Shown in pieces: positions 44,234 to 54,036 of a stretch of DNA of 64,000 nt (the stretch's first letter is position 1; every line of letters begins with the position of its first letter). The DNA is taken from NCBI GenBank assembly GCA_051881815.1, contig JBJEQP010000041.1, forward strand, positions 93,832-157,831, given 5' to 3'. Both the position numbers and the translations under genes were made by a program. The stretch is from UMGS363 sp051881815. GTDB lineage: Bacteria; Bacillota; Clostridia; Oscillospirales; Ruminococcaceae. Under the pieces are notes generated by a model, which saw only the letters and a list, made by a program, of their open reading frames with translations, did no database searches and was not told where the DNA came from.

Positions 44234-45112
44234 TTATGCTTTTCTGTTTGGGCACTTTACAATGATCCCCGAAACCTCATGTCCAAGATGACAGGAGATC
44301 GTTGCGCCGACTTCGCAGATTTCCTCGGGTTCATAGCCGACAGCCTTCTTCATCATCTTTGTAAGCTCTTCGGTAAGCTCGTGGCGGCTGCCGTCAAGTA
44401 TTGCATAGGCTGTTCCCGGAACCATGTGCTCCGTTGCATATTCCACCATTTTCGGGAGTACGGCTTTTTCACCTCTGATCTTTGCAACGGTTTCCGAAAC
44501 TGCGTCCGTGAAGGTTATGATAGGCTTGAGTCCGAGCATTTCACCGACAAACGCACTTACGCAGCCAACTCGTCCCGATTTTCTTGCATATTTGAGCGTA
44601 TAGGCGGTACAGATGATTATTCCGCTGTCAAACCAGTCTGTAAGGTATGCGATAACTTCCTCTGCCGAAGCGCCCTTCTGGATCTTCTTTGCAGCCTGCA
44701 TAACGGGAAGACCGTATGCGCCCGTATATGCTTTGCTGTCCATAACAGTGATGTTCATTTTATCCTTTGCTTCGGGATGAATTTCATAGAATTTGTCCCT
44801 TGCGGCGTTTGCGTTATTGAAAGAGTTTGAGCCGATGGAAGCGATAACAACATTTATAAGGTCGGTAACACCGTCGTTATACTGCTTTTCATACTCTTCA
44901 ACATAGTCCTCAATGCGAATCTGCGACGTATGCGGCATCTCCTCCGATTCGTCCATAAGCTTGTAGAATTCCTTTGTCGAATACTCAACGTGTTCACGAA
45001 GGCTGCGTTCACCTACGATTATCCAGAAGTTGATGAGGGCGATATCATATTTTTCTGCCTGTGCAAGGGAAATATCACTTGCAGAGTCGGTCATTATCTT
45101 TACTTTGCTCAT
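44234..45112 (-). CDS. DegV-family fatty-acid-binding protein
   Basis: The 292-aa protein has the DegV start (VKIMTDSASDISLAQAEKY), the SQI/TSQ lipid-head motif (MPHTSQIRIEDY) and the typical C-terminal domain. Family members bind fatty acids and in some Gram-positives feed them to a fatty-acid kinase. A promoter lies upstream on the minus strand. Confidence 0.9.
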   Translation of the reverse strand: MSKVKIMTDSASDISLAQAEKYDIALINFWIIVGERSLREHVEYSTKEFYKLMDESEEMPHTSQIRIEDYVEEYEKQYNDGVTDLINVVIASIGSNSFNNANAARDKFYEIHPEAKDKMNITVMDSKAYTGAYGLPVMQAAKKIQKGASAEEVIAYLTDWFDSGIIICTAYTLKYARKSGRVGCVSAFVGEMLGLKPIITFTDAVSETVAKIRGEKAVLPKMVEYATEHMVPGTAYAILDGSRHELTEELTKMMKKAVGYEPEEICEVGATISCHLGHEVSGIIVKCPNRKA

Positions 45113-45146
45113 AAAACGGTATCTCCTTTAGAGTATATTTTAAATA

Positions 45147-45175
45147 ATTATAACATAGAATCGGTCAAAATGCAA
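45147..45175 (-). promoter_or_regulatory. Promoter of degV
   Basis: On the minus strand TTGCAT (45175-45170), 17-bp spacer, TATAAT (45152-45147), about 35 bp before the ATG. Confidence 0.7.
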
Positions 45176-45183
45176 GTTTTTGT

Positions 45184-45212
45184 TTGCCAAATGAGTATAA
45201 ATATGGTATAAT
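45184..45212 (+). promoter_or_regulatory. Promoter of the PHP phosphatase gene
   Basis: TTGCCA (45184-45189), 17-bp spacer, TATAAT (45207-45212) with a TGG extension. It is divergent from the degV promoter; the two -35 boxes are 8 bp apart. Confidence 0.75.
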
Positions 45213-45245
45213 GAAGAAAATCTTGAATTTGGAAGGATAAGTTTT

Positions 45246-46052
45246 ATGGATAGATATTATGCCGATCAGCATTTTCATACAAGCTTTTCGGGGGACAGCG
45301 ATACTCTGCCCGAAGCACAGATAGAACGGGCGATCTCACTCGGAATGGCAGAGGTATGCGTTACCGATCACCACGATTTTGATATGGTATCCGATGTTGA
45401 TTTTAATCTTGATTTTGACTCTTATTTTGCAAAAATGCGTGAGCTTAAAGAAAGATACAGCGGAATGATCGACATTTCAATAGGTGTTGAGCTTGGTCTG
45501 CAGCTGCACATAGCAGATTATCTTGACGAGCTTATAAAAAAATACAGCTGCCTTGACTTTATCATAGGTTCGCATCACGTTATTGACGGGATCGACCCGT
45601 ATTTTCCCGAATTCTTTGAGAAGAACGGTTCGGATTCGTATGAACGCTATTTCAAGGTCACGCTTAAACGCATTAAAAGAATAAAATGCTATGACAGTCT
45701 TGGGCATCTCGACTACATCGTCCGATATGGCAGAAAGCACGGTCTGACCTATTCCTACAGAGAATATTCGGACTATATCGACGAGATACTTCGCCGGCTC
45801 GTATCGGACGGAAAGGCTCTTGAATGCAACAGCGGAGCTTTTTCAAACGGAATGGACGAACCCAACCCGAATACAGATGTTTTAAGGCGTTTTCGTGAGC
45901 TCGGCGGAGAGCTTGTGACTATCGGCTCGGACGCTCACACGCCCGAAACGCTTGGCTACAGGTTTGCAGAATGCGGAGAGATACTCAAGGACTGCGGCTT
46001 TAAATATTACGCTGTTTACAAGAACAGAAAACCGCAGATGCGATTGCTTTGA
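45246..46052 (+). CDS. hisJ: Histidinol-phosphatase-like PHP-domain hydrolase
   Basis: The 268-aa protein has the PHP metal motifs (DQHFHTSFSGDS; VTDHHDFD; GSHHVID; HLDYIVRYG; GSDAHTPETLG), in HisJ order and length. HisJ removes phosphate in histidine synthesis; the family also contains other phosphoesterases. No histidine genes are adjacent, so substrate remains open. Confidence 0.8.
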   Translation: MDRYYADQHFHTSFSGDSDTLPEAQIERAISLGMAEVCVTDHHDFDMVSDVDFNLDFDSYFAKMRELKERYSGMIDISIGVELGLQLHIADYLDELIKKYSCLDFIIGSHHVIDGIDPYFPEFFEKNGSDSYERYFKVTLKRIKRIKCYDSLGHLDYIVRYGRKHGLTYSYREYSDYIDEILRRLVSDGKALECNSGAFSNGMDEPNPNTDVLRRFRELGGELVTIGSDAHTPETLGYRFAECGEILKDCGFKYYAVYKNRKPQMRLL

Positions 46053-46191
46053 TAGAGAATTTTCAACTAAAACAAGCCTTGAATTTGTGCAATCTCAATA
46101 ATTTTTGCCCGTGAAAAAGGCTTTCTTGCGGCGATACAGACTTTTTTAAACCTGTAATTGTTAAAATTGTTTTAAATGAGCAAAAAAGGAC

Positions 46192-46218
46192 TAAAGTTTT
46201 TAAAGTTGCTGCCGATAA
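46192..46218 (+). promoter_or_regulatory. Sigma-D (sigma-28) promoter of the flgM operon
   Basis: TAAA (46192-46195), 15-bp spacer and GCCGATAA (46211-46218) is the exact flagellar sigma consensus. It is about 75 bp before flgM. The sigD gene is at 25626. The rest of the 239-bp gap after the phosphatase gene shows nothing else. Confidence 0.9.
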
Positions 46219-46291
46219 AAATAATAGAGATAAGTAGCGCCTTATCAAGGGGTGCAGAATAACGATAACATGAATGATAGGAGGCTGTTTT

Positions 46292-46585
46292 ATGGAGATC
46301 AATAAACTCAGTACCGCAATGGGCGTTTACAGAAAGATTGAAAACAGCTATAAGTCCGGTGCCAAGGACGAAAAAAAGGTGACCGCTTCCTCTTCAAAGA
46401 GAGTCGATACCTTTGAAATGTCCGCAGGTGCAAGAATGAGCGTTGGATCCGCAAAGGCAGCTGCAAAGAAGTTCGCTGACAGTGATGCTTCGGCTGACAG
46501 GATCGCCTCACTCAAGAGCAGGATAGCTGACGGAAGCTACAACGTTTCTCCCGAGAGCGTTGCGGCGTCGATATTTGAGGGATAA
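46292..46585 (+). CDS. flgM: Anti-sigma factor FlgM
   Basis: Start ATG 46292 behind AGGAGG. The 97-aa protein has a flexible N-terminal half and the C-terminal sigma-28-binding helices (DRIASLKSRIADGSYNVSPE, about 73-92). FlgM holds sigma-D inactive until hook completion. Being transcribed by sigma-D it closes a feedback loop. Confidence 0.9.
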   Translation: MEINKLSTAMGVYRKIENSYKSGAKDEKKVTASSSKRVDTFEMSAGARMSVGSAKAAAKKFADSDASADRIASLKSRIADGSYNVSPESVAASIFEG

Positions 46586-46614
46586 CGATCCCGATTCGGA
46601 AAGGGTGAATTGAT

Positions 46615-47070
46615 TTGGCTGCAGATTACTTTAAGCTTGTCCGCTTTTTTAATGAATATATCGCTCATTACAAGGAACTGCTTGATTTTGAATACAGCAA
46701 GCTGGATATGATAAACAATGATAAGATCGAAGAACTGAGCCGAAGCCTTTCCAAGGAACAGGCGCTTATAATGAAATCAAATTCGATGGAAAAAAAGCGC
46801 ATTGAGATCCTCGGGGATGATAAGGATCTCACATTCAGAGAGATAATCGAAAAAGCTCCGATCTCCTGCAAAAAAAGGCTGGAGGGACAGTATGAGGAGC
46901 TTTCCGCCTGCGTTATGAAGATCAAGGAGCTTAACGACCTTGCGAACGTCATTATAACAGGCAGACTTAAACGAGTAGAAAGAAGGACCGCCGAGCTTGA
47001 TACCTATGACGGCAAGGGCGGAGTAAAGACTGAACACGTTACACGTTCGGCGATAATGAACAAGGTCTGA
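46615..47070 (+). CDS. flgN: FlgN-family chaperone
   Basis: The 151-aa helical protein starts at TTG 46615 behind GAAAGGG. It has the long helices of FlgN (YKELLDFEYSKLDMINNDK). FlgN carries FlgK and FlgL to the export gate; flgK is next at 12 nt. Confidence 0.82.
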   Translation: MAADYFKLVRFFNEYIAHYKELLDFEYSKLDMINNDKIEELSRSLSKEQALIMKSNSMEKKRIEILGDDKDLTFREIIEKAPISCKKRLEGQYEELSACVMKIKELNDLANVIITGRLKRVERRTAELDTYDGKGGVKTEHVTRSAIMNKV

Positions 47071-47082
47071 GGAGGAACGACA

Positions 47083-49230
47083 ATGGCTTCAAGCTTTATG
47101 GGACTGTATGTGCAGAGAGAAGCACTCAATTCTGCGCAGAAGGCTCTTGATATAACAGGAAACAATATAAGCAACGTCAAGACAGCAGGCTATTCACGCC
47201 AAAGGCTCGATGTCTGCTCCGTTGCAAATACAGGCTACAATCTTCTGTACAATACAGGCGTAAGCCTTGCAGGACAGGGCGTTGACAATGTCGGCGTCGG
47301 TCAGTACAGAGATGCTCTTATTGATGAAAAGGTAAGAACATACACCACTCTTGAAAATGACTATAATATTAAAGATGTTGTAATGAAGGACGTTGAAACA
47401 GCGCTCGACAATATTGAATCGAAGGAATACGGCTTTGCCGCTAACCTTGCGGAATTCAAGGCCGCTCTCCAGAGCTATGCAACGGATGAAGCCAACCGTA
47501 AGGAGATCGCAAACGTTGCGTTCCGTGCGGCTGAATCGGTCACACAGCAGATACGCTACATGAACTCCCGTCTTGATGATATATCTGCTCAGACAAAGGG
47601 CGATGCGGACATCTCCGTTGACCGTGTGAACAAGATACTCGAGAGCATGGCTAACCTCAACAAGCAGATCACAAACAGCTATATTCAGATGAATTATATG
47701 GAGATGACCGCAAACAGCTATCAGGTCGATAACGACTACGGTCCTCTTGAACTCAAGGATCAGATGAATCTCCTTATAGATGAGCTTGCATCGTTCGGAG
47801 ATGTTACCTTCAATGAGGAGAGCAACGGTTCGTTCACCATTACATTTGCGGGTCAGGTCGCTGTTCACAATGATGAATATGCGCAGATGACGATGACTGT
47901 TGAAAATCCCGATCCGCTCTATATGGGCTTCAAGATCACGGATGCAGGAAAATACATCCAGAAGGATGATCGCTACGAAGGTCTTATGAACGCAGATCTT
48001 TGGAAAAAGCTTGCCACCGACAAGGGAATGACAAACAGAGAGTATGTTCAGCAGACCAATGAAGTCGTTGATATCACGGGCAAGGATAAGCTCAAAGGCG
48101 GCGCACTCCGAGGCTACCTCGATGTTTACAACGGCGAGGGCGTTTTCAACAGCACGGATATGACCAAGTTCAATTCGGAGATAAAGTACTATCCCGATGA
48201 GGTAAACAGTCTGCTTAAGGATATCAGCAGTAGTATCGCAGCAGGTGATACCGATAAGATCAATGAATTGCTTGAAAAGCTGAAGGAATACGGCGACGCC
48301 GGATATGACGCCGCAAACGGTACAGTAACATTCTGCGGTCAGCCGGCAGCTGGTGCGAGCGGCTATGCGCAGATAGCTATAAAGGATGAAAACACAACTC
48401 CCGGTAACCTTGCTTTCGTTATTTCGGCTATGAAGTCCGAGGCTGATTGGACGGCTGTAGGAGATGCCGATGCAATAGCTGCAGAGGTCAGAGCGAACGG
48501 TACGGATCTTCCGACCGACGCTTCTGCTTATCCCGAAGGCAGCAAGCTCGGTGATGCACTTGTTCATGTAAACAAGGAAATTCCGCTTCAGATGCAGTAT
48601 GCAAACGACTTCCAGGGTATCGAATACTATCGTGATATGCTCAATGCGTTCACAGCAACGCTCACAAAGGCATTCAACGATATCTACAAGGATTTCAAGG
48701 ATTCAGAAGGCAATCCGCTCGAGCTTTTCACCTATGAAAATGACAACGGCAGCGCAAGCTTCCGTACAGCGGCGGCAAATATAAAGGTTACAGATACTTG
48801 GAGAAAGCTCCCGAGCCTTCTTGCGCAGCCAGAACAGTTCACGAGCGGCAAGGAAGACGAAATGGATGAGCTCAACAATGACTTTATCCACAAGTGCCTT
48901 GCAATATTTGAAAACACTTCCCTTGAATACGGTAATGAAGAAACGGGGCTCAAGGATCCGCTCAAAATGACTCTCGAAAAGTTCGTTGCTCATATTTCCG
49001 ACAACCTCGGAACACAGATCGAGGGCAATGAAAAGATCCTCGGAACAACGGATATCATGCTTGAATCCGTTTGCGATGCAAGAGATGAGATAATGGGCGT
49101 TTCCATCAACGAAGAGGGCATCAATATGCTCAACTATCAGAAGTGGTACAACGCAATTTCAAGAATGGTAACGACCCTTGATGAAGCGCTTGACAAGTTG
49201 ATAAATGGCATGGGCGTTGTCGGCAGATAA
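47083..49230 (+). CDS. flgK: Hook-filament junction protein FlgK
   Basis: The 715-aa protein has the FlgK N-terminus (NNISNVKTAGYSRQRLDV) and C-terminal helix (INMLNYQKWYNAISRMVTTL). It is longer than the usual ~500-550 aa because of central insertions (about 250-520). It joins hook to filament. GGAGGA precedes the ATG. Confidence 0.94.
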   Translation: MASSFMGLYVQREALNSAQKALDITGNNISNVKTAGYSRQRLDVCSVANTGYNLLYNTGVSLAGQGVDNVGVGQYRDALIDEKVRTYTTLENDYNIKDVVMKDVETALDNIESKEYGFAANLAEFKAALQSYATDEANRKEIANVAFRAAESVTQQIRYMNSRLDDISAQTKGDADISVDRVNKILESMANLNKQITNSYIQMNYMEMTANSYQVDNDYGPLELKDQMNLLIDELASFGDVTFNEESNGSFTITFAGQVAVHNDEYAQMTMTVENPDPLYMGFKITDAGKYIQKDDRYEGLMNADLWKKLATDKGMTNREYVQQTNEVVDITGKDKLKGGALRGYLDVYNGEGVFNSTDMTKFNSEIKYYPDEVNSLLKDISSSIAAGDTDKINELLEKLKEYGDAGYDAANGTVTFCGQPAAGASGYAQIAIKDENTTPGNLAFVISAMKSEADWTAVGDADAIAAEVRANGTDLPTDASAYPEGSKLGDALVHVNKEIPLQMQYANDFQGIEYYRDMLNAFTATLTKAFNDIYKDFKDSEGNPLELFTYENDNGSASFRTAAANIKVTDTWRKLPSLLAQPEQFTSGKEDEMDELNNDFIHKCLAIFENTSLEYGNEETGLKDPLKMTLEKFVAHISDNLGTQIEGNEKILGTTDIMLESVCDARDEIMGVSINEEGINMLNYQKWYNAISRMVTTLDEALDKLINGMGVVGR

Positions 49231-49246
49231 CGGAGGATGATATAAA

Positions 49247-50743
49247 ATGAGGATCACACAGAATTTCGCAGACAGAAAATATCTTAAAAACAACAACAGG
49301 CTTTTGTCCAACTATACAAAAAGCATGCTCAAGATAGAATCGCAGATGGACTATTTCAGAGCTTCCGAAAATGCTATCAATGCAAGCAAGGCTCTGACCG
49401 TCCGCAAGAATCTTCAGGATCTTGATATGTACGATTCCAACCTCAAGCTTACAAAGGGTCTTTATGAAGCGGCAGAACAGAATCTTTATACTGTTGCAAA
49501 TAAGGTTTATATTGAGGTTTCAACAAAGCTCGATCAGGCGTGCAACGGAACATACAGCCAGGAACAGCTCAACATCATCGCTCACGAGCTTGACCAGTAT
49601 GCCGAAAGCGCATTGACAACGCTCAACGCCGATTATGCAGAGCGCAGACTTTTTGGCGGCACGAACAACTCTTCACCTGCTTTTGCTACGCTTAAAGAGG
49701 ATGACGGTATCACCGATAAGCTTGATCCCGTTACGGGACATAAGATCGTTACCTACAACGGCGTTCCGGTAGATGATATCACTGCAGACGGCGCTCACTA
49801 TATGAAGCGCATCACAAAGGCCGAATACGACGCAAAGATCGGTACTGCCGATGCAGGCACCGTTGTAAGAGTAGCTTACGATCAGGGCTATGACGAGGAG
49901 ATCGATCAGGCAGAGTATGATGAGATACTCAACGGCAGCGGTACGATCCCTGCCGATCCCGACAGCGTAAGAGCAGAAACCCGTGATGTTAAGACGGAAG
50001 TAAGCGCAGATGAATATGACCCGAATGATCCTGCTTACAGCATGGAGGACGGCAAGTACTACAAGACGGAGACCGTCACAAAATATTACAAGAAGAATTA
50101 CCGCTATTATACGGGCGAAGCTGCTACCGAGGATGAATTCAATGCTTCCAAGAATGACGGCTCTATTGTAAATATTGACGGAAAATACATAAAGACGGAA
50201 AACGTGAACGGCTGCAAGCCGATATACGTTGATATCGGTCTTGGAATAAAGTACAATGCCGAGGGCGAAGTTCAGGTCGGAACCGCCGTTGATGTCAGCA
50301 TGAACGGTGCGAAGATAACGGGAACAGGCTTTACCACCATTAATTCGGCTGTTAATTCCAATTATAATAAAGATGATCCGTTCTCAAAGGCATCCTACGA
50401 TATGCAGTTCAGCAACAACTTTGTTCAGCTCATCTATGATGCTGCAGACGCTCTCCGAGCAGGTGATGTTTCCCGTGCAAACGCTACAATAGATCTTCTT
50501 GACAATTCAAATACGGGAATTCTTACCGAGATCACAACTCTCGGCGCAAAGTACAAGAGCACGGAATTCTACCTTGAAAAGGATGAAGAATACAAAATGA
50601 GCCTTCAGGAACGTCAGAATGATGTTGAAGGCTGCGATATGACTCAGGAGATCACAAATATGAACGCTACGCAGGCAGCATACAACGCTATGCTCCAGTT
50701 GAGCGCAAACGTTCTCCCGAAGAGTATATTCGATTTTATCTGA
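49247..50743 (+). CDS. flgL: Hook-filament junction protein FlgL, enlarged
   Basis: The 498-aa protein has the flagellin-like N-terminus (MRITQNFADRKYLKNNNRLL; RLFGGTN near 143) and C-terminal helix (ITNMNATQAAYNAMLQLSAN). The usual length is ~300 aa; the extra ~190 residues (about 165-360) are Tyr/Asp-rich with repeated EYD and DGKYYKTE-like phrases. Confidence 0.92.
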   Translation: MRITQNFADRKYLKNNNRLLSNYTKSMLKIESQMDYFRASENAINASKALTVRKNLQDLDMYDSNLKLTKGLYEAAEQNLYTVANKVYIEVSTKLDQACNGTYSQEQLNIIAHELDQYAESALTTLNADYAERRLFGGTNNSSPAFATLKEDDGITDKLDPVTGHKIVTYNGVPVDDITADGAHYMKRITKAEYDAKIGTADAGTVVRVAYDQGYDEEIDQAEYDEILNGSGTIPADPDSVRAETRDVKTEVSADEYDPNDPAYSMEDGKYYKTETVTKYYKKNYRYYTGEAATEDEFNASKNDGSIVNIDGKYIKTENVNGCKPIYVDIGLGIKYNAEGEVQVGTAVDVSMNGAKITGTGFTTINSAVNSNYNKDDPFSKASYDMQFSNNFVQLIYDAADALRAGDVSRANATIDLLDNSNTGILTEITTLGAKYKSTEFYLEKDEEYKMSLQERQNDVEGCDMTQEITNMNATQAAYNAMLQLSANVLPKSIFDFI

Positions 50744-50772
50744 TAGAACAGCCGGAAAGCAGGGGATAATTT

Positions 50773-51366
50773 ATGGAACAGCTTTTAAGTATCAAGCATA
50801 TTCCTATTAAGATTGAAGTCAATGTTACCAATGCACAGCTCAAACCGAAAGAGGCAGATCCGTTTGAACCGTCTGTAAAGATCTCAAAGAGTTCGGACGG
50901 AGTAAGAGTTGCTGCGCAGCCTTACAAAGTAGATATCTCATCGCCGAAGCTTGACAGCTATGTTCCGACGAACGTTCAGCCGAGCAAGCTTACTCTCACA
51001 TACGACGCTGTTGCGAAGATAGGCGGCAAGGAAGGCACTTCCGAAACTGCCGACACAACGGTCGCTTCACGCAGCTCTTCACAGAGCATCGAAGCTATCC
51101 TCAGCAAGCTTCCAAAGTCAAAGGAAAGCAGCATAAGCTACAACGACGGAACGCTCAGCATCAACTACAGCATGATAGACAGCGACAGCAGCTCCGATAT
51201 CGGTTCGATCGCCGATCTGAAGAACGGCTTTGAGTTCATTCCGGGTAATATCGAATTCATTGTAAGTCAGATGCCCGACCTTGAAATAGAATATCTTGGC
51301 GATCCGCTCTATTTCCCGAGGAGTGCCGATCCGAATTACAAGGGCGAAGTTGACGTTATTGCATAA
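50773..51366 (+). CDS. DUF6470/YviE-like protein
   Basis: The 197-aa protein begins with the DUF6470 pattern (LLSIKHIPIKIEVNVTNAQL) and lies between flgL and fliW exactly where Bacillus has yviE. Function unknown. The middle is Ser-rich. Confidence 0.75.
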   Translation: MEQLLSIKHIPIKIEVNVTNAQLKPKEADPFEPSVKISKSSDGVRVAAQPYKVDISSPKLDSYVPTNVQPSKLTLTYDAVAKIGGKEGTSETADTTVASRSSSQSIEAILSKLPKSKESSISYNDGTLSINYSMIDSDSSSDIGSIADLKNGFEFIPGNIEFIVSQMPDLEIEYLGDPLYFPRSADPNYKGEVDVIA

Positions 51367-51378
51367 GAGGATAAAAAT

Positions 51379-51810
51379 ATGATCATAAAAACAAGAGATT
51401 TCGGCGAAGAAGAAATTTCCGAGGAAGTTATCATAGATTTCCCGAACGGAGTCTATGCATTTGAAGAGAATAAGCGCTTTGTGCTGCTTTCTCCCTGCGG
51501 AGAGGATAAATATCCGATGTGGCTGCAGAGCGTGGACGATCAGAACCTTTGCTTCATCGTATTTGACCCGAGAGAGTTCATACCCGATTATTCGGTCGAG
51601 CTCGACAAGGAAACAAAGGCGCTCCTTGAAGCCGACGGAGCAGAGCTTGATTTTCTTTGCATGGCGGTCGTTCCCGATGAATATATAAACACAACGCTCA
51701 ACCTTAAAAGCCCGATCGTGATAAATTCCGCCGCTAAAAAGGGCGTTCAGGTCATCGCAGCGGAAAATTATCCGCTCAAGTTCCCTGCTTTTAAAAAGGA
51801 GGGTGCTTAA
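51379..51810 (+). CDS. fliW: Flagellar assembly factor FliW
   Basis: The 143-aa protein matches FliW (IIDFPNGVYAFEENKRFVLL; PNGVYAFE motif; NLKSPIVINSAAKKGVQVI). FliW binds CsrA and flagellin and so links flagellin export to its translation. It ends 1 nt before csrA. Confidence 0.94.
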   Translation: MIIKTRDFGEEEISEEVIIDFPNGVYAFEENKRFVLLSPCGEDKYPMWLQSVDDQNLCFIVFDPREFIPDYSVELDKETKALLEADGAELDFLCMAVVPDEYINTTLNLKSPIVINSAAKKGVQVIAAENYPLKFPAFKKEGA

Positions 51811-52041
51811 ATGCTTGTTGTTTCAAGAAAAAAGGACGAGAGCATCATAATCGGCGAAAATATCAAGGTCACGATCGTTGAGATCGCAAAAGACCGTATA
51901 AGAATAGGCGTTGATGCTCCCGAAAGCGTAAAGATCGTGCGAAGTGAGCTTTACGATACCGAAAAATTCAATGTACAGGCTGCGATAAACAAGCCGTCGG
52001 CGGATCTTCTCGCAGCGCTTTTGGACAACAGAGATAAGTGA
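51811..52041 (+). CDS. csrA: Carbon storage/translation regulator CsrA
   Basis: The 76-aa protein has the full CsrA core (MLVVSRKKDESIIIGENIKV; RIRIGVDAPESVKIVRSELY). CsrA represses translation by binding GGA-containing hairpins in mRNA leaders. GGAGGG lies at the end of fliW, so the two genes are coupled. Confidence 0.96.
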   Translation: MLVVSRKKDESIIIGENIKVTIVEIAKDRIRIGVDAPESVKIVRSELYDTEKFNVQAAINKPSADLLAALLDNRDK

Positions 52042-52083
52042 TCGTTCCTATACGAACGGCAATATATGAAAGGATGAAAGATC

Positions 52084-53964
52084 ATGGCAAGCAGCACTTC
52101 TTCGACTTCATCGACATCCAGCCTTTGGGGCAATAACAGAATGTCGGGACTTATGTCCGGTCTTGACACGGAAAGCCTTGTAAAATCAATGGCTGCAAAC
52201 ACCAAAAACAGACTTAATTCAAAAAAGCAGAAGCTCCAGACTCTCCAGTGGAAGCAGGAAGCTTATCGTTCAAGCATTTCAAAGATATCCGATTTTCAGA
52301 AGAAGTTCCTTGACTGGGGCAGCGATACCTCGGTAAAGGCTAACTCCGTTATGAACAAATATAAGACAGAATCTTCAAATGATAAGCTCGTTGCATCGGC
52401 AAGCTCGTCTGCAACGGCTGCGACCTACTATATCAGCGCTGCAACCTCCGCATCCGCTGCAAAGGTAAAGTCGAGCGGTTCTATCTCCTCCGATCAGATC
52501 GTTCTCGATTTCAGCAACAACGTTAACGATAAGGAATACACCGTAAAGATGACCTTCAACGGTACGACCAGAGAAGTAAAATTCACGGGAAGCACCGACT
52601 CCGATACTGCAAAGGCTAACTTCCTTGACGCTGTGAACAATACCTTCAAGGATATCAAGAGCGACGATCAGGGCTTTGAGTTCAAGGACGGAACCTCCAC
52701 CCTCGTTTTCAACAATGCAAATGACGGTATAAAGCATACCTTCAGCGTCAACTACAACAGCGAGGCTGTAGGATTGAGCAATACTGCAAGCAGCGTCATC
52801 TCCAAGACTTCAAAGCTTTCCGATATAGATTTCTCCACTGCTCTTGAAGGCGACAGCTTTGAATTCTCGATAAACGGCACGGATTTCAGCTTCGGAAAGG
52901 ACGCTACGATCAGCGATATCCTTTCCAAGATAAATGATTCCGACGCAGGCGTTACCGCTTCGTTCAGCACGGCGAGCCAGACCTTCAGCATAGAATCCAA
53001 GCTTACAGGTACGGCAGGCGAGGTAAAGATCAGCCAGACAAAGGGCAATCTTCTCAATTCGCTTCTCGGTTCTTCCGAGGATCTTTCCGATAAGGCTGTT
53101 TACGGCAAGAACGGTACCGTTACTATAAGCACGGACGGTGAAAACTATACTACATATACAAGCGCAAGCAACGACTATACCTTTGATGGAACGACTATCA
53201 ATGTCGGCAAGCTTGGCACATTTGATTCCTCCGTTGACGGTGTTGATGAAATAACCGTTACGACCGAAAAGGACACTTCCTCCATAAAAGATACAGTTGT
53301 AAAGTTTATTGACGCTTACAACCAGCTTCTCGATGATATTTACGGCGAGATACAGACCAGCCGTCCGAAGAAGAACGGTTCCTATTACGATCCTCTTACC
53401 GAGGAACAGGAAGAGGAAATGAAGTCGGACGAGATCGAAAAGTGGAATAATGAGGCTAAAAAGGGTCTTCTCTATCAGGATAGTTACCTTACCTCATTCG
53501 TTTCAAGCATAAGAGGTGCATTGTCTTCTGTAAAGGTTGACGGTTTCACGATCTATGATATGGGCGTAAGCCTTGCCTCCGACTGGAAGAGCAACGGCAA
53601 GCTCGTTGTTGACGAGGATAAGCTTGAAGCCGCAATAAAGAACTACGGCGACAAGGTAACAAGCTTCTTTGTTGATTCGGAAAACGGCCTTGCAACAAAG
53701 CTTAATAACGAGATCGACAGAGCTATCTCCACAAAGGATAAAAAGAGCTTCGGATATCTTTCCTCCGTTGCAGGCATTGAAAACACTTTGACCGAGAAGG
53801 ACAACGCCCTTTTCGACCAGATCAATAATATGCAGAAGCTTATTGACAGCCTCCAGACAAAGTATGAAAACGAAATGGAACGTTACTGGAGCCAGTTTAC
53901 AGCGCTTGAAACATATATGGCAAATATGCAGAGCCAGTCTTCGATCTTCGATCAGGGTTATTAA
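52084..53964 (+). CDS. fliD: Flagellar filament cap protein FliD
   Basis: The 626-aa protein has the FliD N-terminus (GLMSGLDTESLVKSMAANTK) and a C-terminal coiled coil (LQTKYENEMERYWSQFTALE). It caps the growing filament. A Ser/Thr-rich first 20 residues is notable. Confidence 0.94.
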   Translation: MASSTSSTSSTSSLWGNNRMSGLMSGLDTESLVKSMAANTKNRLNSKKQKLQTLQWKQEAYRSSISKISDFQKKFLDWGSDTSVKANSVMNKYKTESSNDKLVASASSSATAATYYISAATSASAAKVKSSGSISSDQIVLDFSNNVNDKEYTVKMTFNGTTREVKFTGSTDSDTAKANFLDAVNNTFKDIKSDDQGFEFKDGTSTLVFNNANDGIKHTFSVNYNSEAVGLSNTASSVISKTSKLSDIDFSTALEGDSFEFSINGTDFSFGKDATISDILSKINDSDAGVTASFSTASQTFSIESKLTGTAGEVKISQTKGNLLNSLLGSSEDLSDKAVYGKNGTVTISTDGENYTTYTSASNDYTFDGTTINVGKLGTFDSSVDGVDEITVTTEKDTSSIKDTVVKFIDAYNQLLDDIYGEIQTSRPKKNGSYYDPLTEEQEEEMKSDEIEKWNNEAKKGLLYQDSYLTSFVSSIRGALSSVKVDGFTIYDMGVSLASDWKSNGKLVVDEDKLEAAIKNYGDKVTSFFVDSENGLATKLNNEIDRAISTKDKKSFGYLSSVAGIENTLTEKDNALFDQINNMQKLIDSLQTKYENEMERYWSQFTALETYMANMQSQSSIFDQGY

Positions 53965-54036
53965 TGACCGTGAAGCTTATTCCGACTGAGTGATGCTTCG
54001 TCATAGCATTCCAAAATAAATACGGGCGGTGTTTCT

